From DATBLE01 sp046734335 (GTDB taxonomy: Bacteria > Actinomycetota > Thermoleophilia > Gaiellales > Gaiellaceae): a stretch of DNA of 64,000 nt. The position numbers and the translations under genes were made by a program. This document shows positions 1 to 8,049 of the stretch, piece by piece. The notes below the pieces were generated by a model that was not told where the DNA came from, ran no database searches, and was given only the letters and a program-made list of their open reading frames with translations. The stretch is taken from positions 16,617 to 80,616 of the forward strand of contig JBKPRA010000019.1 of the NCBI GenBank assembly GCA_046734335.1, written 5' to 3'. How positions within the stretch are numbered: the first letter of the stretch is position 1; every line of letters starts with the position of its first letter.

Positions 1-991
1 TCTGGACGTACACCGTCAGCGCGCCCGCCGTGGTTTCGACGATGTACTGGGTGGAGACGCCGACGTAGGCCATCTCACGGACTCGCCCGGTGAACGAGTT
101 CGTCGCGCCCGGGCGGAGCCTGAGCTTCTCGGGACGTATGCCGACTGCGACCTTGCCCGTCCGACCGGCAAGCGCCTCGCGCGAGACGGTCACCTCCTCG
201 CCCTGCTCGAGCCGGACCGACGTGGGGCCGGAAACCGTGCCGTGCAGCAGGTTCGAGACGCCGAGGAAACCGGCGACGAAGGCGGTGGTCGGACGTTCGT
301 ACAGCTCGCTGGGGGTTCCGAGCTGCTCGATCCGGCCGCCCTGCATGACAGCGATCGTGTCGGCCATCGTCATCGCCTCCTCCTGGTCGTGCGTGACGTG
401 GACGAAGGTGATGCCGAACTCGTGCTGGATCGCCTTCAGCTCGAGCTGCATCTGCTTGCGCAGCTTCAGGTCGAGAGCGCCGAGCGGTTCGTCGAGCAGC
501 AGGACTCGCGGGCTGTTCACGAGGGCCCGGGCCAACGCCACACGCTGCTGCTGCCCCCCGGAGAGCTGGCGAGGCTTACGCTTCTCGAACCCTTCCAGGC
601 CGACCTTCTGGAGGACGGAGGAAACGCGGCCCGAGAGGGCCTTGCCCTTGATCCCTCGGCGCCGAAGGCCGAAGCCGACGTTCTCGGCGATCGTCAGGTG
701 CGGGAAGAGCGCGTAGCTCTGGAAGACGGTGTTGACGTCGCGTTTGTACGGCGGCAGGCCGACGACGTCGCGGTCACCGAGATAGATCCTGCCCGCCGTG
801 GGCGTCTCGAAACCGCCGATCATCCGCAGTGTGGTCGTCTTGCCACAGCCTGACGGCCCGAGCATCGCGAAGAACGAGCCCCGCGGTATCTCGATCGAGA
901 GGTCGTCCACCGCGACCACGACGTCGAACCGCTTGGTGACGTTCTCGATCCGGACGTCTGCGGCCGCCGCTGGCGACTCGGCAGCGGCCAT
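1..991 (-). CDS. Polyamine-type ABC transporter ATP-binding protein (3' end outside window)
   Basis: ATPase subunit of a spermidine/putrescine-class importer, acting at the inner face of the membrane. Reading from ATG at 991, the Walker A motif GPSGCGKTT lies at residues 45-53, followed by the Q-loop (VFQSYALFPHL), the signature LSGGQQQRVALARAL, Walker B VLLLDEPLGALD and the H-loop VTHDQEEA. A TOBE-like C-terminal region begins, and the frame is still open at base 1, so the last residues are missing. The start codon shares its A with the TGA stop of the upstream aldehyde dehydrogenase, so the two are translationally coupled. It is the second PotA-like ATPase of this locus, so it may serve another transporter to the left. 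The family is certain; polyamine specificity comes from context. Confidence 0.9.
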   Translation of the reverse strand, partial: MAAAESPAAAADVRIENVTKRFDVVVAVDDLSIEIPRGSFFAMLGPSGCGKTTTLRMIGGFETPTAGRIYLGDRDVVGLPPYKRDVNTVFQSYALFPHLTIAENVGFGLRRRGIKGKALSGRVSSVLQKVGLEGFEKRKPRQLSGGQQQRVALARALVNSPRVLLLDEPLGALDLKLRKQMQLELKAIQHEFGITFVHVTHDQEEAMTMADTIAVMQGGRIEQLGTPSELYERPTTAFVAGFLGVSNLLHGTVSGPTSVRLEQGEEVTVSREALAGRTGKVAVGIRPEKLRLRPGATNSFTGRVREMAYVGVSTQYIVETTAGALTVYVQ

Positions 992-2430
992 CAGTCCAGC
1001 TTTGCCATCACGTGCTTGATCTGCGTGTAATCCTCCAGTGAGTACACGGAGAGATCCTTGCCGTAGCCCGACTGGTTGTAGCCGCCGTGCGGCATCTCCG
1101 AGACGAGCGGGATGTGGTCGTTGATCCATACCGTCCCGAACTGGAGCTTGCGCGCCGCGTTCAGCGCACGCCCGACGTCACGTGTCCAGACCGAGGCGGC
1201 GAGGCCGTAGCGGACGTCGTTCGCCCAGGCGATCGCCTCGTCGTCGCTTCCGAAGCGCTGCACCGAGACGACGGGCCCGAAGACCTCGCGCTGCACGATC
1301 TCGGACTGCTGATCCACGTCGGTGACCACCGTCGGTTTGACGAAGAAACCACGGTTTCCGTTAGTGCCCCCACCGGTCAGGATGGCCGCTTTCGAGCCCT
1401 CTGCGCGCTCCAGAAAGCCGAGCACACGCTCCTGCTGGTCCTTCGAGATCACCGGGCCCATCTCGATCTCGTCGCCCTCCGCCGGATCGCCGACCTTCAG
1501 CGACTCGACCGCCGGGACGAGCTCCTCGAGCAACTTGTCGTAGATCGCGGGCCCGGCCATCACGCGCGAGGCGGCCGTGCAGTCCTGGCCGGAGTTCCAG
1601 TAGCCGGCGATCTTGATCCCCTCGGCGACTGCGACCGGGTCGGCGTCGTCGAAGACGACCACCGGCGCCTTGCCGCCGAGCTCGAGATGGACGCGCTTGA
1701 GCGTGTCCGCAGCCGTGCGTGCGATCGTCTTGCCGGTCTCGATGTCGCCGGTGAGTGAGACGAGGCGGACATCGGGGTGGGTGACGATCCGCTCGCCGAC
1801 CGGGACGCCGTCGCCGGTGACGACGTTCAGGACGCCGGCCGGGATCGCGTCCTGGGCGAGCTGGACGAAGCGGAGCAGCGAGAGCGGCGTCTGCTCGGAC
1901 GGCTTCAGCACCTGGACGTTGCCCGCGGCGAGTGCCGGCGCCAGTTTCCAGACCGCCATCATCAGCGGGTAGTTCCAGGGCGCGATCCCGCCGACGATCC
2001 CCAGCGGCTCGCGCCGGATCATCGACGTGTAGCCCTGCATGTACTCGCCCGCCGAGCGCCCCTCGAGGATGCGCGCGGCACCCGCGAAGAAGCGCAGGTT
2101 GTCGGAGCAGACGGGCATCTCGTCGCGCGCGTAGCCGAGCGGCTTGCCGACGTTGCGCGACTCGATCTCGGCCAGCTCCTCGGTGTTCTCGTCGAGGATG
2201 TCGGCCAGCTTCAGCAGCAGCTCCGACCGCTCGGCCGGGGTCGAATCGAGCCACTCCGGCAGTGCCTGCTTCGCCGCCTCGACCGCCGCGTCGACGTCGG
2301 CGGCGGTGCAGGCGGGCACTTCCGCGATCGCCTCGCCCGTCGAAGGGTTCAGCACCTCCATCGTCCCGCCTTCAGCGGCGTCGGACCAATTGCCGCCGAC
2401 GAAGATCTTGTCCACCGTCACCGTGGCCAT
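991..2430 (-). CDS. patD: Gamma-aminobutyraldehyde dehydrogenase (PatD/YdcW type)
   Basis: A 479-residue NAD(P)-dependent aldehyde dehydrogenase, predicted to oxidise 4-aminobutanal from putrescine breakdown to GABA. The segments GEYMQGYTSMIRREPLG, IAPWNYPLMM, HLELGGKAPVVVFDDAD (catalytic Glu), GQDCTAA (catalytic Cys) and the end MPHGGYNQSGYGKD closely resemble E. coli PatD as I recall it, and the length is normal for the family. The gene lies 21 bp after the potC-like permease gene and overlaps the next ATPase by one base, so uptake and catabolism are co-transcribed. Other aminoaldehydes such as 3-aminopropanal are possible substrates. Confidence 0.9.
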   Translation of the reverse strand: MATVTVDKIFVGGNWSDAAEGGTMEVLNPSTGEAIAEVPACTAADVDAAVEAAKQALPEWLDSTPAERSELLLKLADILDENTEELAEIESRNVGKPLGYARDEMPVCSDNLRFFAGAARILEGRSAGEYMQGYTSMIRREPLGIVGGIAPWNYPLMMAVWKLAPALAAGNVQVLKPSEQTPLSLLRFVQLAQDAIPAGVLNVVTGDGVPVGERIVTHPDVRLVSLTGDIETGKTIARTAADTLKRVHLELGGKAPVVVFDDADPVAVAEGIKIAGYWNSGQDCTAASRVMAGPAIYDKLLEELVPAVESLKVGDPAEGDEIEMGPVISKDQQERVLGFLERAEGSKAAILTGGGTNGNRGFFVKPTVVTDVDQQSEIVQREVFGPVVSVQRFGSDDEAIAWANDVRYGLAASVWTRDVGRALNAARKLQFGTVWINDHIPLVSEMPHGGYNQSGYGKDLSVYSLEDYTQIKHVMAKLD

Positions 2431-2451
2431 GCCGCCGACCTCCTCCTCGGT

Positions 2452-3249
2452 TTACTCGGTACGAAGGATTCCAGACTCGCGGGTGAGGCGTTGTGCGAGT
2501 GCGACCGGCACGATCGTCGCGAGCAGGATCAGGAAGACGACCACGTTCACCTCGGGCAGCTGCTGGCCGAGCCGGATGTTCCCGAAGATCCAGATCGGCA
2601 GCGTGTTCTGCACGCCGGCCGTGAACGTGGTCACGATCACCTCGTCGAACGAGAGCGCGAATGCGAGCAGCGCGCCGGAAATCAGCGCGGTCGAGATCGC
2701 CGGCAGCGTCACGTGGACGAACGTCTGGAAGCCGTCGGCGCCGAGATCCATCGAGGCCTCTGTCAGCGAGGTCGGCATGCGCCGAAGCCGGGCGACCACG
2801 TTGTTGAACACGATCACGATGCAGAAGGTGGCGTGGCCGACGACGATCGTCCAGAGGCCGAACGCCTGGCCGAAGTAGGTGAAGTACGAGTTCAGCGCCA
2901 TGCCGGTGATGATCCCGGGTAGCGCGATCGGCAGGATGAAGAGGAACGAGATCATCGTCCGACCGAAGAACGAGGCCCGATAGAGGGCGAACGCGGCCAG
3001 CGTGCCGAGCACGAGCGCGATCCCGGTCGCCAGCGCGCCGGCTTTCAGCGACAGGATCAGCGCCTGCTGCATCTCGCCGTTGTGGATCGCCGGGCCGAAC
3101 CACTTCGTCGTCCAGTCGGTGATCGGCCAGCCCTGGACGTTCGACGCGTTGAACGCGTACAGGACGATGATCACGATCGGGATGTGCAGGAAGAGGACGA
3201 CGCCGATCGTCCAGATCCAGAGGCCGATGCGGGTCGTGCGGCTCTCCAC
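2452..3249 (-). CDS. potC: Spermidine/putrescine ABC transporter permease PotC-like
   Basis: Integral membrane permease of 265 residues from a GTG at 3249, matching the usual length of PotC. About six hydrophobic segments are visible, beginning with GLWIWTIGVVLFLHIPIVII. The EAA-type cytoplasmic loop is seen around TEASMDLGADGFQTFVHVTLP, and the next segment has the typical AFALSFDEVIVTTF. A longer open frame continues upstream but is out-of-frame shadow of the neighbour. The GTG start shares a base with the TAG stop of the PotB-like gene (TAGTG), which fixes the start. Confidence 0.92.
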   Translation of the reverse strand: MESRTTRIGLWIWTIGVVLFLHIPIVIIVLYAFNASNVQGWPITDWTTKWFGPAIHNGEMQQALILSLKAGALATGIALVLGTLAAFALYRASFFGRTMISFLFILPIALPGIITGMALNSYFTYFGQAFGLWTIVVGHATFCIVIVFNNVVARLRRMPTSLTEASMDLGADGFQTFVHVTLPAISTALISGALLAFALSFDEVIVTTFTAGVQNTLPIWIFGNIRLGQQLPEVNVVVFLILLATIVPVALAQRLTRESGILRTE

Positions 3250-4196
3250 TACAGCGCCTCGAACGCGCCGGTCCGCTTGGCCAGCGTCAGGTAGATCGCC
3301 ATGATCGCGAGCGGGATCGCCGCGAACGCGGCGGCGAAGGGCAGGTTGCCCGAGACCCCGAGGCCGGTCGAGTAGACGATGTTGCCGATGAAGGTCGAGC
3401 CGGCGCCGCCGACGAGCGTCGGTGTGATGTAGTCGCCGAGCGTCAGCGAGAAGGTGAAGATCGAGCCGGCGACGAGACCCGGCAGCGCCAGCGGAAGGAT
3501 CACTCGCCGCAGGGTGGTGAAACCGCTCGCGCCGAGATCCCTCGAGGCCTCGATGTACGAGTGTGGGATCCGCTCGAGCGCCGCGTAGACCGGCAGGATC
3601 ATGAACGGCAGCCAGATGTACGTGAACACGAGCCACATGGCCGTGTTCGAGTAACCCAGGTTCGCGCCCGGCAGGCCGATCTTCCCGAGCGACCAGTTGA
3701 GGATCCCGTCCTGGGCCAGGATCACCTTCCACGCGTAGACCCGGACGAGGTAGCTCGACCAGAGCGGCAGCAGGACGAGCACGAAGAGCATCGCCCGGAC
3801 GCGCGGCGAGGCGAGGCGAGCCATGAAGTACGCGAACGGGAAGGCGAGCGCGGCGCAGGTGGCGGTGACCGCGGCCGCGATCCACAGCGTCCGCCAGATC
3901 ACGCCGCGAAACGCGCCGCTCTCGAAGATCTCGCGGAAGTTGTCGAGGCTCCACGCGTGGACGACCTTCCCGGTGAACGAGTCGACGCTCCAGAACGCGT
4001 AGACGAACAGCGCGGCCAGGGCCGCGAGGTAGATCAGCGTCATCCACCCGAGCGGCGGAACCAGCTCGGCGGCCGTACGCAGACGGCCGTGCCGCCAGAA
4101 CGGGAGCGAGAGGCGGCGGCGAGCCCTCCGCAGGGAGGACCCGCCGCCTGCGACCTCTGTCGCTACGAGATCACCTCGTTCCAGGACTTGACCCAC
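3249..4196 (-). CDS. potB: Spermidine/putrescine ABC transporter permease PotB-like
   Basis: Permease of up to 315 residues with about six transmembrane segments (first GWMTLIYLAALAALFVYAFW). The EAA loop is visible at YIEASRDLGASGFTTLRRVILP and ends in LALPGLVAGSIFTF. It pairs with PotC to form the channel. GTG at 4196 overlaps the end of the binding-protein gene by 34 bp. The next in-frame ATG, at about 4041, falls inside the first membrane segment, so GTG is preferred even though a strong hairpin (4111-4149) lies within the coding N-terminus. The exact start is uncertain. Confidence 0.9.
   Translation of the reverse strand: MGQVLERGDLVATEVAGGGSSLRRARRRLSLPFWRHGRLRTAAELVPPLGWMTLIYLAALAALFVYAFWSVDSFTGKVVHAWSLDNFREIFESGAFRGVIWRTLWIAAAVTATCAALAFPFAYFMARLASPRVRAMLFVLVLLPLWSSYLVRVYAWKVILAQDGILNWSLGKIGLPGANLGYSNTAMWLVFTYIWLPFMILPVYAALERIPHSYIEASRDLGASGFTTLRRVILPLALPGLVAGSIFTFSLTLGDYITPTLVGGAGSTFIGNIVYSTGLGVSGNLPFAAAFAAIPLAIMAIYLTLAKRTGAFEAL
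4111..4149 (-). other. Two-part hairpin just after the binding-protein gene
   Basis: Nine-base arms AGGCGGCGG (4111-4119) and CCGCCGCCT (4141-4149) enclose an inner CCTCC-GCAG-GGAGG hairpin. It sits 14 bases past the stop of the solute-binding protein gene and before the permease coding body. Hairpins here often stabilise the binding-protein mRNA and reduce downstream expression. That role is inferred. Confidence 0.5.
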
Positions 4197-5290
4197 TGCG
4201 AGTAGTCCATGCAGTCCTTCTTGCCGTTGCCGCAGTCGGCGAGCGGCGTCTTCCAGAACTTGATCGAGGCGTAGTACGACTCGGGCTCATTGGCGTGGTA
4301 CGCCGCGCAGGAGCCCTTGCTGAGCTTGTTCATGTACGGGCAGGCCAGCTTGTTGACCGGCGTCTCACCCCAGGTCACCGCCTGCTGGGCCTGCACCTTG
4401 GGGCTGGAGATGTACGCGTACCAGGCGTAGGCGCAGTTCGGGTGCTTGGCCTTCGCCGACAGCATCCAGGTGTCGAGCCAGCCGGTCGCGCCCTCCCTCG
4501 GGATCACCTCGCGGACCGGCGACTTGGCCGCCCGGAGCTGCCCGGTTGTATAGGGCCACGACGCACCGATGATCGCGTCGCCGTTCTTGAACAAGCTGAT
4601 CTCGTCGGAGGCGAGACCCCAGTACTTCTTGACCAGCGGCCGCTGCTTCTCGAGCAGCGCAATCGCCGCCGCGAACTGGGCCTTGTTCAGCTCGTAGGGG
4701 TCCTTGATCCCGAGCGACGGCTTGGTCTTCGCCAGGTAGAGCGCCGCGTCGGCGATCTGGATCGGGTTGTTCGGAACGGTGATCTTGCCCTTGTACTTCG
4801 GGCTGTACAGCACCGACCAGCTCGTCGGCGCGGGCTTCACCTTGGTCGTGTTGTACATCAGCGTGTTCGGGCCCCACTGGAGCGAGATCCCGTAGTGCTT
4901 GCCCTTGACCGTGTTGTTCGGAGGGCTCTGAAAGCCCTTGAAGAACTGCTTCCAGGCGGGGACCTTGCCGACGTCGACCGCGGCGACGTCGCCGCCGTAG
5001 ATCAGTCGCAAGCTCGCGTCGCCCGAGGCCGAGACCATGTCGTACTGGCCGCCGCCGCCGGAGCGCATCAGCGTGACCATTTCGTCCGAGGAGCCGGCGT
5101 ACTTCGCCTGAACCTTGCAGCCCGACTGCTGCTCGAACGGCTTCACCCACTTCGCGTCGAGGTAGCCCTCCCACGCGATCATCGTCAGCTTCCCTTCGTT
5201 CGCGCCGGTCTTCGTGGTCCCGGCCGCGGGGGCCGCGAGCGCGACTGCCACGAGCGCCAGAGCTACGTAGCGGAGCTTGACCTTCCTCAT
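4163..5290 (-). CDS. potD: Polyamine ABC transporter substrate-binding protein PotD-like
   Basis: Secreted solute-binding protein of 375 residues. The N-terminus MRKVKLRYVALALVAVALAAPA is a clear signal peptide; no lipobox Cys is evident. The mature part begins KLTMIAWEGYLDAKWVKPFE and contains LQWGPNTLMYNTTKVKPAP, as in PotD/PotF-like proteins. The region CAYAWYAYISSPKVQAQQA resembles the closing helix of the family. ATG at 5290 overlaps the TGA of the upstream ATPase gene (ATGA). It is predicted to capture putrescine or spermidine and deliver it to PotB/PotC. Confidence 0.9.
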   Translation of the reverse strand: MRKVKLRYVALALVAVALAAPAAGTTKTGANEGKLTMIAWEGYLDAKWVKPFEQQSGCKVQAKYAGSSDEMVTLMRSGGGGQYDMVSASGDASLRLIYGGDVAAVDVGKVPAWKQFFKGFQSPPNNTVKGKHYGISLQWGPNTLMYNTTKVKPAPTSWSVLYSPKYKGKITVPNNPIQIADAALYLAKTKPSLGIKDPYELNKAQFAAAIALLEKQRPLVKKYWGLASDEISLFKNGDAIIGASWPYTTGQLRAAKSPVREVIPREGATGWLDTWMLSAKAKHPNCAYAWYAYISSPKVQAQQAVTWGETPVNKLACPYMNKLSKGSCAAYHANEPESYYASIKFWKTPLADCGNGKKDCMDYSQWVKSWNEVIS

Positions 5291-6354
5291 TCCTTCTCCT
5301 CCCTCTGGGGTTCGATGTCGAAGGTGTGGCCCGGACTCCAGGCGACGGCCGCCGGTTGTCCGGCGCGCTCCGCCGCCTCCGGGCCGGAGACGTTCTGGCG
5401 GACGACGACCACCTCGCCGCCCTGTTCGAGGCCGACCACGTAGCGCGTGACCATTCCGGCGTAGACGACTTCCCGGATCGTCCCGCGCTCGACGTGCTCG
5501 TCCGGCTCCGCGAGTTCTGTCCCGCCGAGCAGCCTGATCTTCTCGGGACGGATGGTGAAGCGGCGGCCGTCGCGGTCGAGCAGGTTGGAGATGCCGACGA
5601 AGGCGGCGACGAACTCGTTCGCGGGCCGCTCGTAGACGTCGGCAGGGCTCCCGATCTGGTCGATCCGGCCCTGGCTGAAGACGGCGATCCGGTCGCTCAT
5701 CGTCAGCGCCTCCTCCTGGTCGTGCGTGACGTAGACGAACGTGATCCCGACCTCCTGCTGGATCCGCTTCAGCTCGCTCTGCATCTCAACTCGCAGCTTC
5801 AGGTCGAGCGCGCCGAGCGGCTCGTCGAGGAGCAGTACGCGCGGGTGGTTGACGATCGCGCGGGCAAGCGCCACCCGCTGACGCTGCCCGCCGGAGAGCT
5901 GGACGGGCTTCCGGTCGCCGAACCCGGCCAGGCGGACGAGTTCCAGCGCCTCCTGGGCGCGGCGCCTGCGCTCCGTGCGCTTCACGCCCTTGACCCGCAA
6001 CCCGTACTCGACGTTCTCGCTGACACTCATGTGGGGAAAGAGCGCGTAGTCCTGGAAGACGGTATTGACGTCCCGGTCGTACGGGGGCCGGTCCGTGACG
6101 TCGACGCCGCCGAGCTGCACCCGGCCGCCGTCGGGGCGCTCGAAGCCGGCGATGATCCTGAGCGTCGTCGTCTTGCCCGACCCCGAGGGCCCGAGCATGG
6201 TGAAGAACTCGCCGCGGGCGATCTCGAGGTCGATCCCGTCCACGGCGACGACGTCGCCGTAGACCTTGCCAATCCCGCTCAGGACGACGTCAGCCTCGGC
6301 CGGAGACGAGGAGATCGGGCCTGGGGCCGCCGCGGTGTGTGCCGATGACGTCAC
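5287..6354 (-). CDS. potA: Spermidine/putrescine ABC transporter ATPase PotA
   Basis: ATPase of 355 residues starting with GTG at 6354. Walker A is MLGPSGSGKTTTLR, the Q-loop is VFQDYALFPHMS, the signature is LSGGQRQRVALARAI, Walker B is VLLLDEPLGALD and the H-loop is VTHDQEEALTMSDR. A C-terminal TOBE region follows, with FTIRPEKIRLLGG and a second half that includes MVTRYVVGLEQGGEVVV. It is the energising subunit for the PotB/C/D set, to which it is joined by a 4-bp overlap. A GATAAT box at 6366-6371 on the minus strand could add an internal promoter, but no convincing -35 is seen. Confidence 0.93.
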   Translation of the reverse strand: MTSSAHTAAAPGPISSSPAEADVVLSGIGKVYGDVVAVDGIDLEIARGEFFTMLGPSGSGKTTTLRIIAGFERPDGGRVQLGGVDVTDRPPYDRDVNTVFQDYALFPHMSVSENVEYGLRVKGVKRTERRRRAQEALELVRLAGFGDRKPVQLSGGQRQRVALARAIVNHPRVLLLDEPLGALDLKLRVEMQSELKRIQQEVGITFVYVTHDQEEALTMSDRIAVFSQGRIDQIGSPADVYERPANEFVAAFVGISNLLDRDGRRFTIRPEKIRLLGGTELAEPDEHVERGTIREVVYAGMVTRYVVGLEQGGEVVVVRQNVSGPEAAERAGQPAAVAWSPGHTFDIEPQREEKE

Positions 6355-6404
6355 TGAGGCGCTCGATTATCGTCGTTCGCAGCGCCTCGGGTTCGTCGGT
6401 CCCC

Positions 6405-7511
6405 TCAGCCGGCCCGGATCAGGGCCCACGCATCCGACCAGCCGAACCAGTCGACGCACGCCTCTCCGCGGGCGTCGTGGCAGTCGTGTTGCGGCGTGCG
6501 AACGAAGGACAGCCGCGACCACCACGGCTCGTCGCCGGCATGGACGGCCCTGCAGTTCATGTACGCGCAGGCAGCCGGCGTTGCCGGTGCCTCACCGAGG
6601 TAGCGGGCCGACTTGGCGTTCGGCTTCCCGCTGAGGATGTAGTCGAGCCAGCGGTACATGCATCCGAGGTGCCGGGCGTGCGAGAGGATCATCCACGAGG
6701 CCGAGTGGGCGGTCCCGTCGGGCGGCACCGCGGTGGCGACGGGCACCTGGTCGGCGCGCAGGAGCGAAGCCAGCCGCGCGCTGACCGCCCCGACGATCGC
6801 ATTCCCGCCGGTGAAGTCGGCAAGCCCGGTCACCAGGTCCTGCCAGTAGGCGCCGACGCTCGCGCTCTGCTCGGCCGCGGCCCGGACGACCCTGCGGAAC
6901 TGCGCCTTGCCGAGCTCGTACGGGTTCCGGTAACCGAGATGGATCGCGGTCTGCGCCAGGGTGATCGCCTCGTCGCGCAGCCCGACCTTCCCGGCGTAAC
7001 GCGGGTCGTAGAGGACGTCCCAGCTCTTGGGTGCCGGGCGGACGAGGTCGGTGCGCCAGAGCAGCAGATCGGCCCCGCGGCCGTGGGGCACACCGACGAT
7101 GCGGCCGTGCTCGAGGTTCTGGGGCAGCGTCTTCAGCTCCGGGTAGACGTCGTCATAGCTCGGGATCAGATCGGTGTCGATCGGCTGGACCTCCTTGCCG
7201 CCTGTCAGCACCTGTGTCACGTCCCCGTAGGCGGCAACGCCGTCGAAGGTTCCGCTGTCGACCACCTCGAGCAGCTCGGTCGAGCTCCGCACCGTGCGCA
7301 CGTGCACCTTGCAGCCGGTCTTCTGCACGAAGGGCTGTACCCAGTTGACCCGCGGATCGTCGCCGCCCGCTTCGGCGTAGCCCGGAAAGGCAACGAGGTC
7401 GAGACGGTGCTCGGCGGGAGGCAGCTTCGCGGTCGCCGACCGGGTCGAGGCGCCGGCCGCCAGAGCCGCGAGCGCAAGGCCGGCAACGATCAGGAGACCA
7501 GCTCGGAGCAC
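6405..7511 (-). CDS. Second polyamine-type ABC transporter substrate-binding protein
   Basis: PotD-like secreted binding protein of 368 residues from GTG at 7511. The N-terminus VLRAGLLIVAGLALAALAAGAS is a signal peptide. The mature protein shares the PotD layout (RLDLVAFPGYAEAGG, then GRGADLLLWRTDLVRPAPKSWDVLYD, then ASWMILSHARHLGCMYRWLDY). A longer open frame begins at 7736 but overlaps the divergent kinase gene. GTG 7511 is preceded by TACCGT at a 6-nt distance, a leaderless start signature. The gene is first in the polyamine operon, 50 bp before potA. Two binding proteins on one transporter suggest two ligands. Confidence 0.85.
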   Translation of the reverse strand: MLRAGLLIVAGLALAALAAGASTRSATAKLPPAEHRLDLVAFPGYAEAGGDDPRVNWVQPFVQKTGCKVHVRTVRSSTELLEVVDSGTFDGVAAYGDVTQVLTGGKEVQPIDTDLIPSYDDVYPELKTLPQNLEHGRIVGVPHGRGADLLLWRTDLVRPAPKSWDVLYDPRYAGKVGLRDEAITLAQTAIHLGYRNPYELGKAQFRRVVRAAAEQSASVGAYWQDLVTGLADFTGGNAIVGAVSARLASLLRADQVPVATAVPPDGTAHSASWMILSHARHLGCMYRWLDYILSGKPNAKSARYLGEAPATPAACAYMNCRAVHAGDEPWWSRLSFVRTPQHDCHDARGEACVDWFGWSDAWALIRAG

Positions 7512-7516
7512 GCCGG

Positions 7517-7522
7517 TACGGT
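7517..7522 (+). promoter_or_regulatory. Leaderless-type -10 box TACGGT for the divergent kinase
   Basis: TACGGT ends 8 nt before GTG 7531. It is almost coincident with the minus-strand box for the polyamine operon, so the two promoters should exclude each other. Confidence 0.4.
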
Positions 7523-7523
7523 A
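7518..7523 (-). promoter_or_regulatory. Leaderless-type -10 box TACCGT for the polyamine operon
   Basis: TACCGT ends 6 nt before GTG 7511, so transcription would start at or next to the start codon. It overlaps a TACGGT box on the other strand that serves the divergent gene. Confidence 0.5.
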
Positions 7524-7530
7524 GTCGCCC

Positions 7531-8049
7531 GTGGGACCGCGGATCGCCGTGATCGGATCCTCCTGCTCGGGGAAGACGACTCTCGCCGCTGGCCTCGCCG
7601 CGGCCCTCGGCGTTGCGCACGTCGAGCTGGACGCTCTCCACCACGGACCCAACTGGCAGGAGGCGAGCGCGGAGGAGCTCAGAGCGCGGGTGGAGGCGGA
7701 GCTCGACGGCCTGGACGGCTGGGTCACCGACGGCAACTACATGGGCAAGCTCGGCATGTGGCTGATCGACCAGGCCGACACGATCGTGTGGCTGGACCCG
7801 CCGCTACGGACGCTGCTGCCACGAATCTACCGGCGCACGAGACAGCGGAGGCGCGATCGCGTCGAGCTCTGGAATCCGGGAAATTTCGAGACATGGCGGG
7901 GGTGGTGGACTCTCAGCTCGTTCGCCATGCGAACGCACCATCGACGACGCCGGTACTGGCCCCGGCGGTTCGAGGGCCGCCGAGTCGTCCGCTTGCGCAG
8001 CTCGGTCGAAGCGGATACGTGGTTCGCCGAGCGGATCCGAAGTGGCTAG
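7531..8049 (+). CDS. Small P-loop kinase, adenylate-kinase/FlaR-like
   Basis: A 172-residue P-loop NTPase. The Walker A motif GSSCSGKTT lies at residues 9-17, with HVELDALHHGPNW and GWVTDGNY typical of the FlaR/topology-modulation group of adenylate-kinase-like proteins. IVWLDPPLRTLLPRIYRRTRQR forms the later strand and arginine-rich lid. The start is GTG, 19 bp from the divergent polyamine operon. The 3' end overlaps the convergent GGDEF/HD-GYP gene by 4 bp. The substrate is unknown, and the name topology modulation is historical rather than functional. Confidence 0.8.
   Translation: MGPRIAVIGSSCSGKTTLAAGLAAALGVAHVELDALHHGPNWQEASAEELRARVEAELDGLDGWVTDGNYMGKLGMWLIDQADTIVWLDPPLRTLLPRIYRRTRQRRRDRVELWNPGNFETWRGWWTLSSFAMRTHHRRRRYWPRRFEGRRVVRLRSSVEADTWFAERIRSG

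Noticed and set aside
6366..6371. GATAAT as the promoter of potA
   Set aside because: No -35 element at a sensible distance and potA lies only 50 bp after the upstream gene of the same operon; an internal promoter is possible but not supported.
7512..7736. Upstream extension of the second binding protein to 7736
   Set aside because: It would overlap the divergent P-loop kinase gene and place the signal peptide internally; GTG 7511 puts the signal peptide at the N-terminus.
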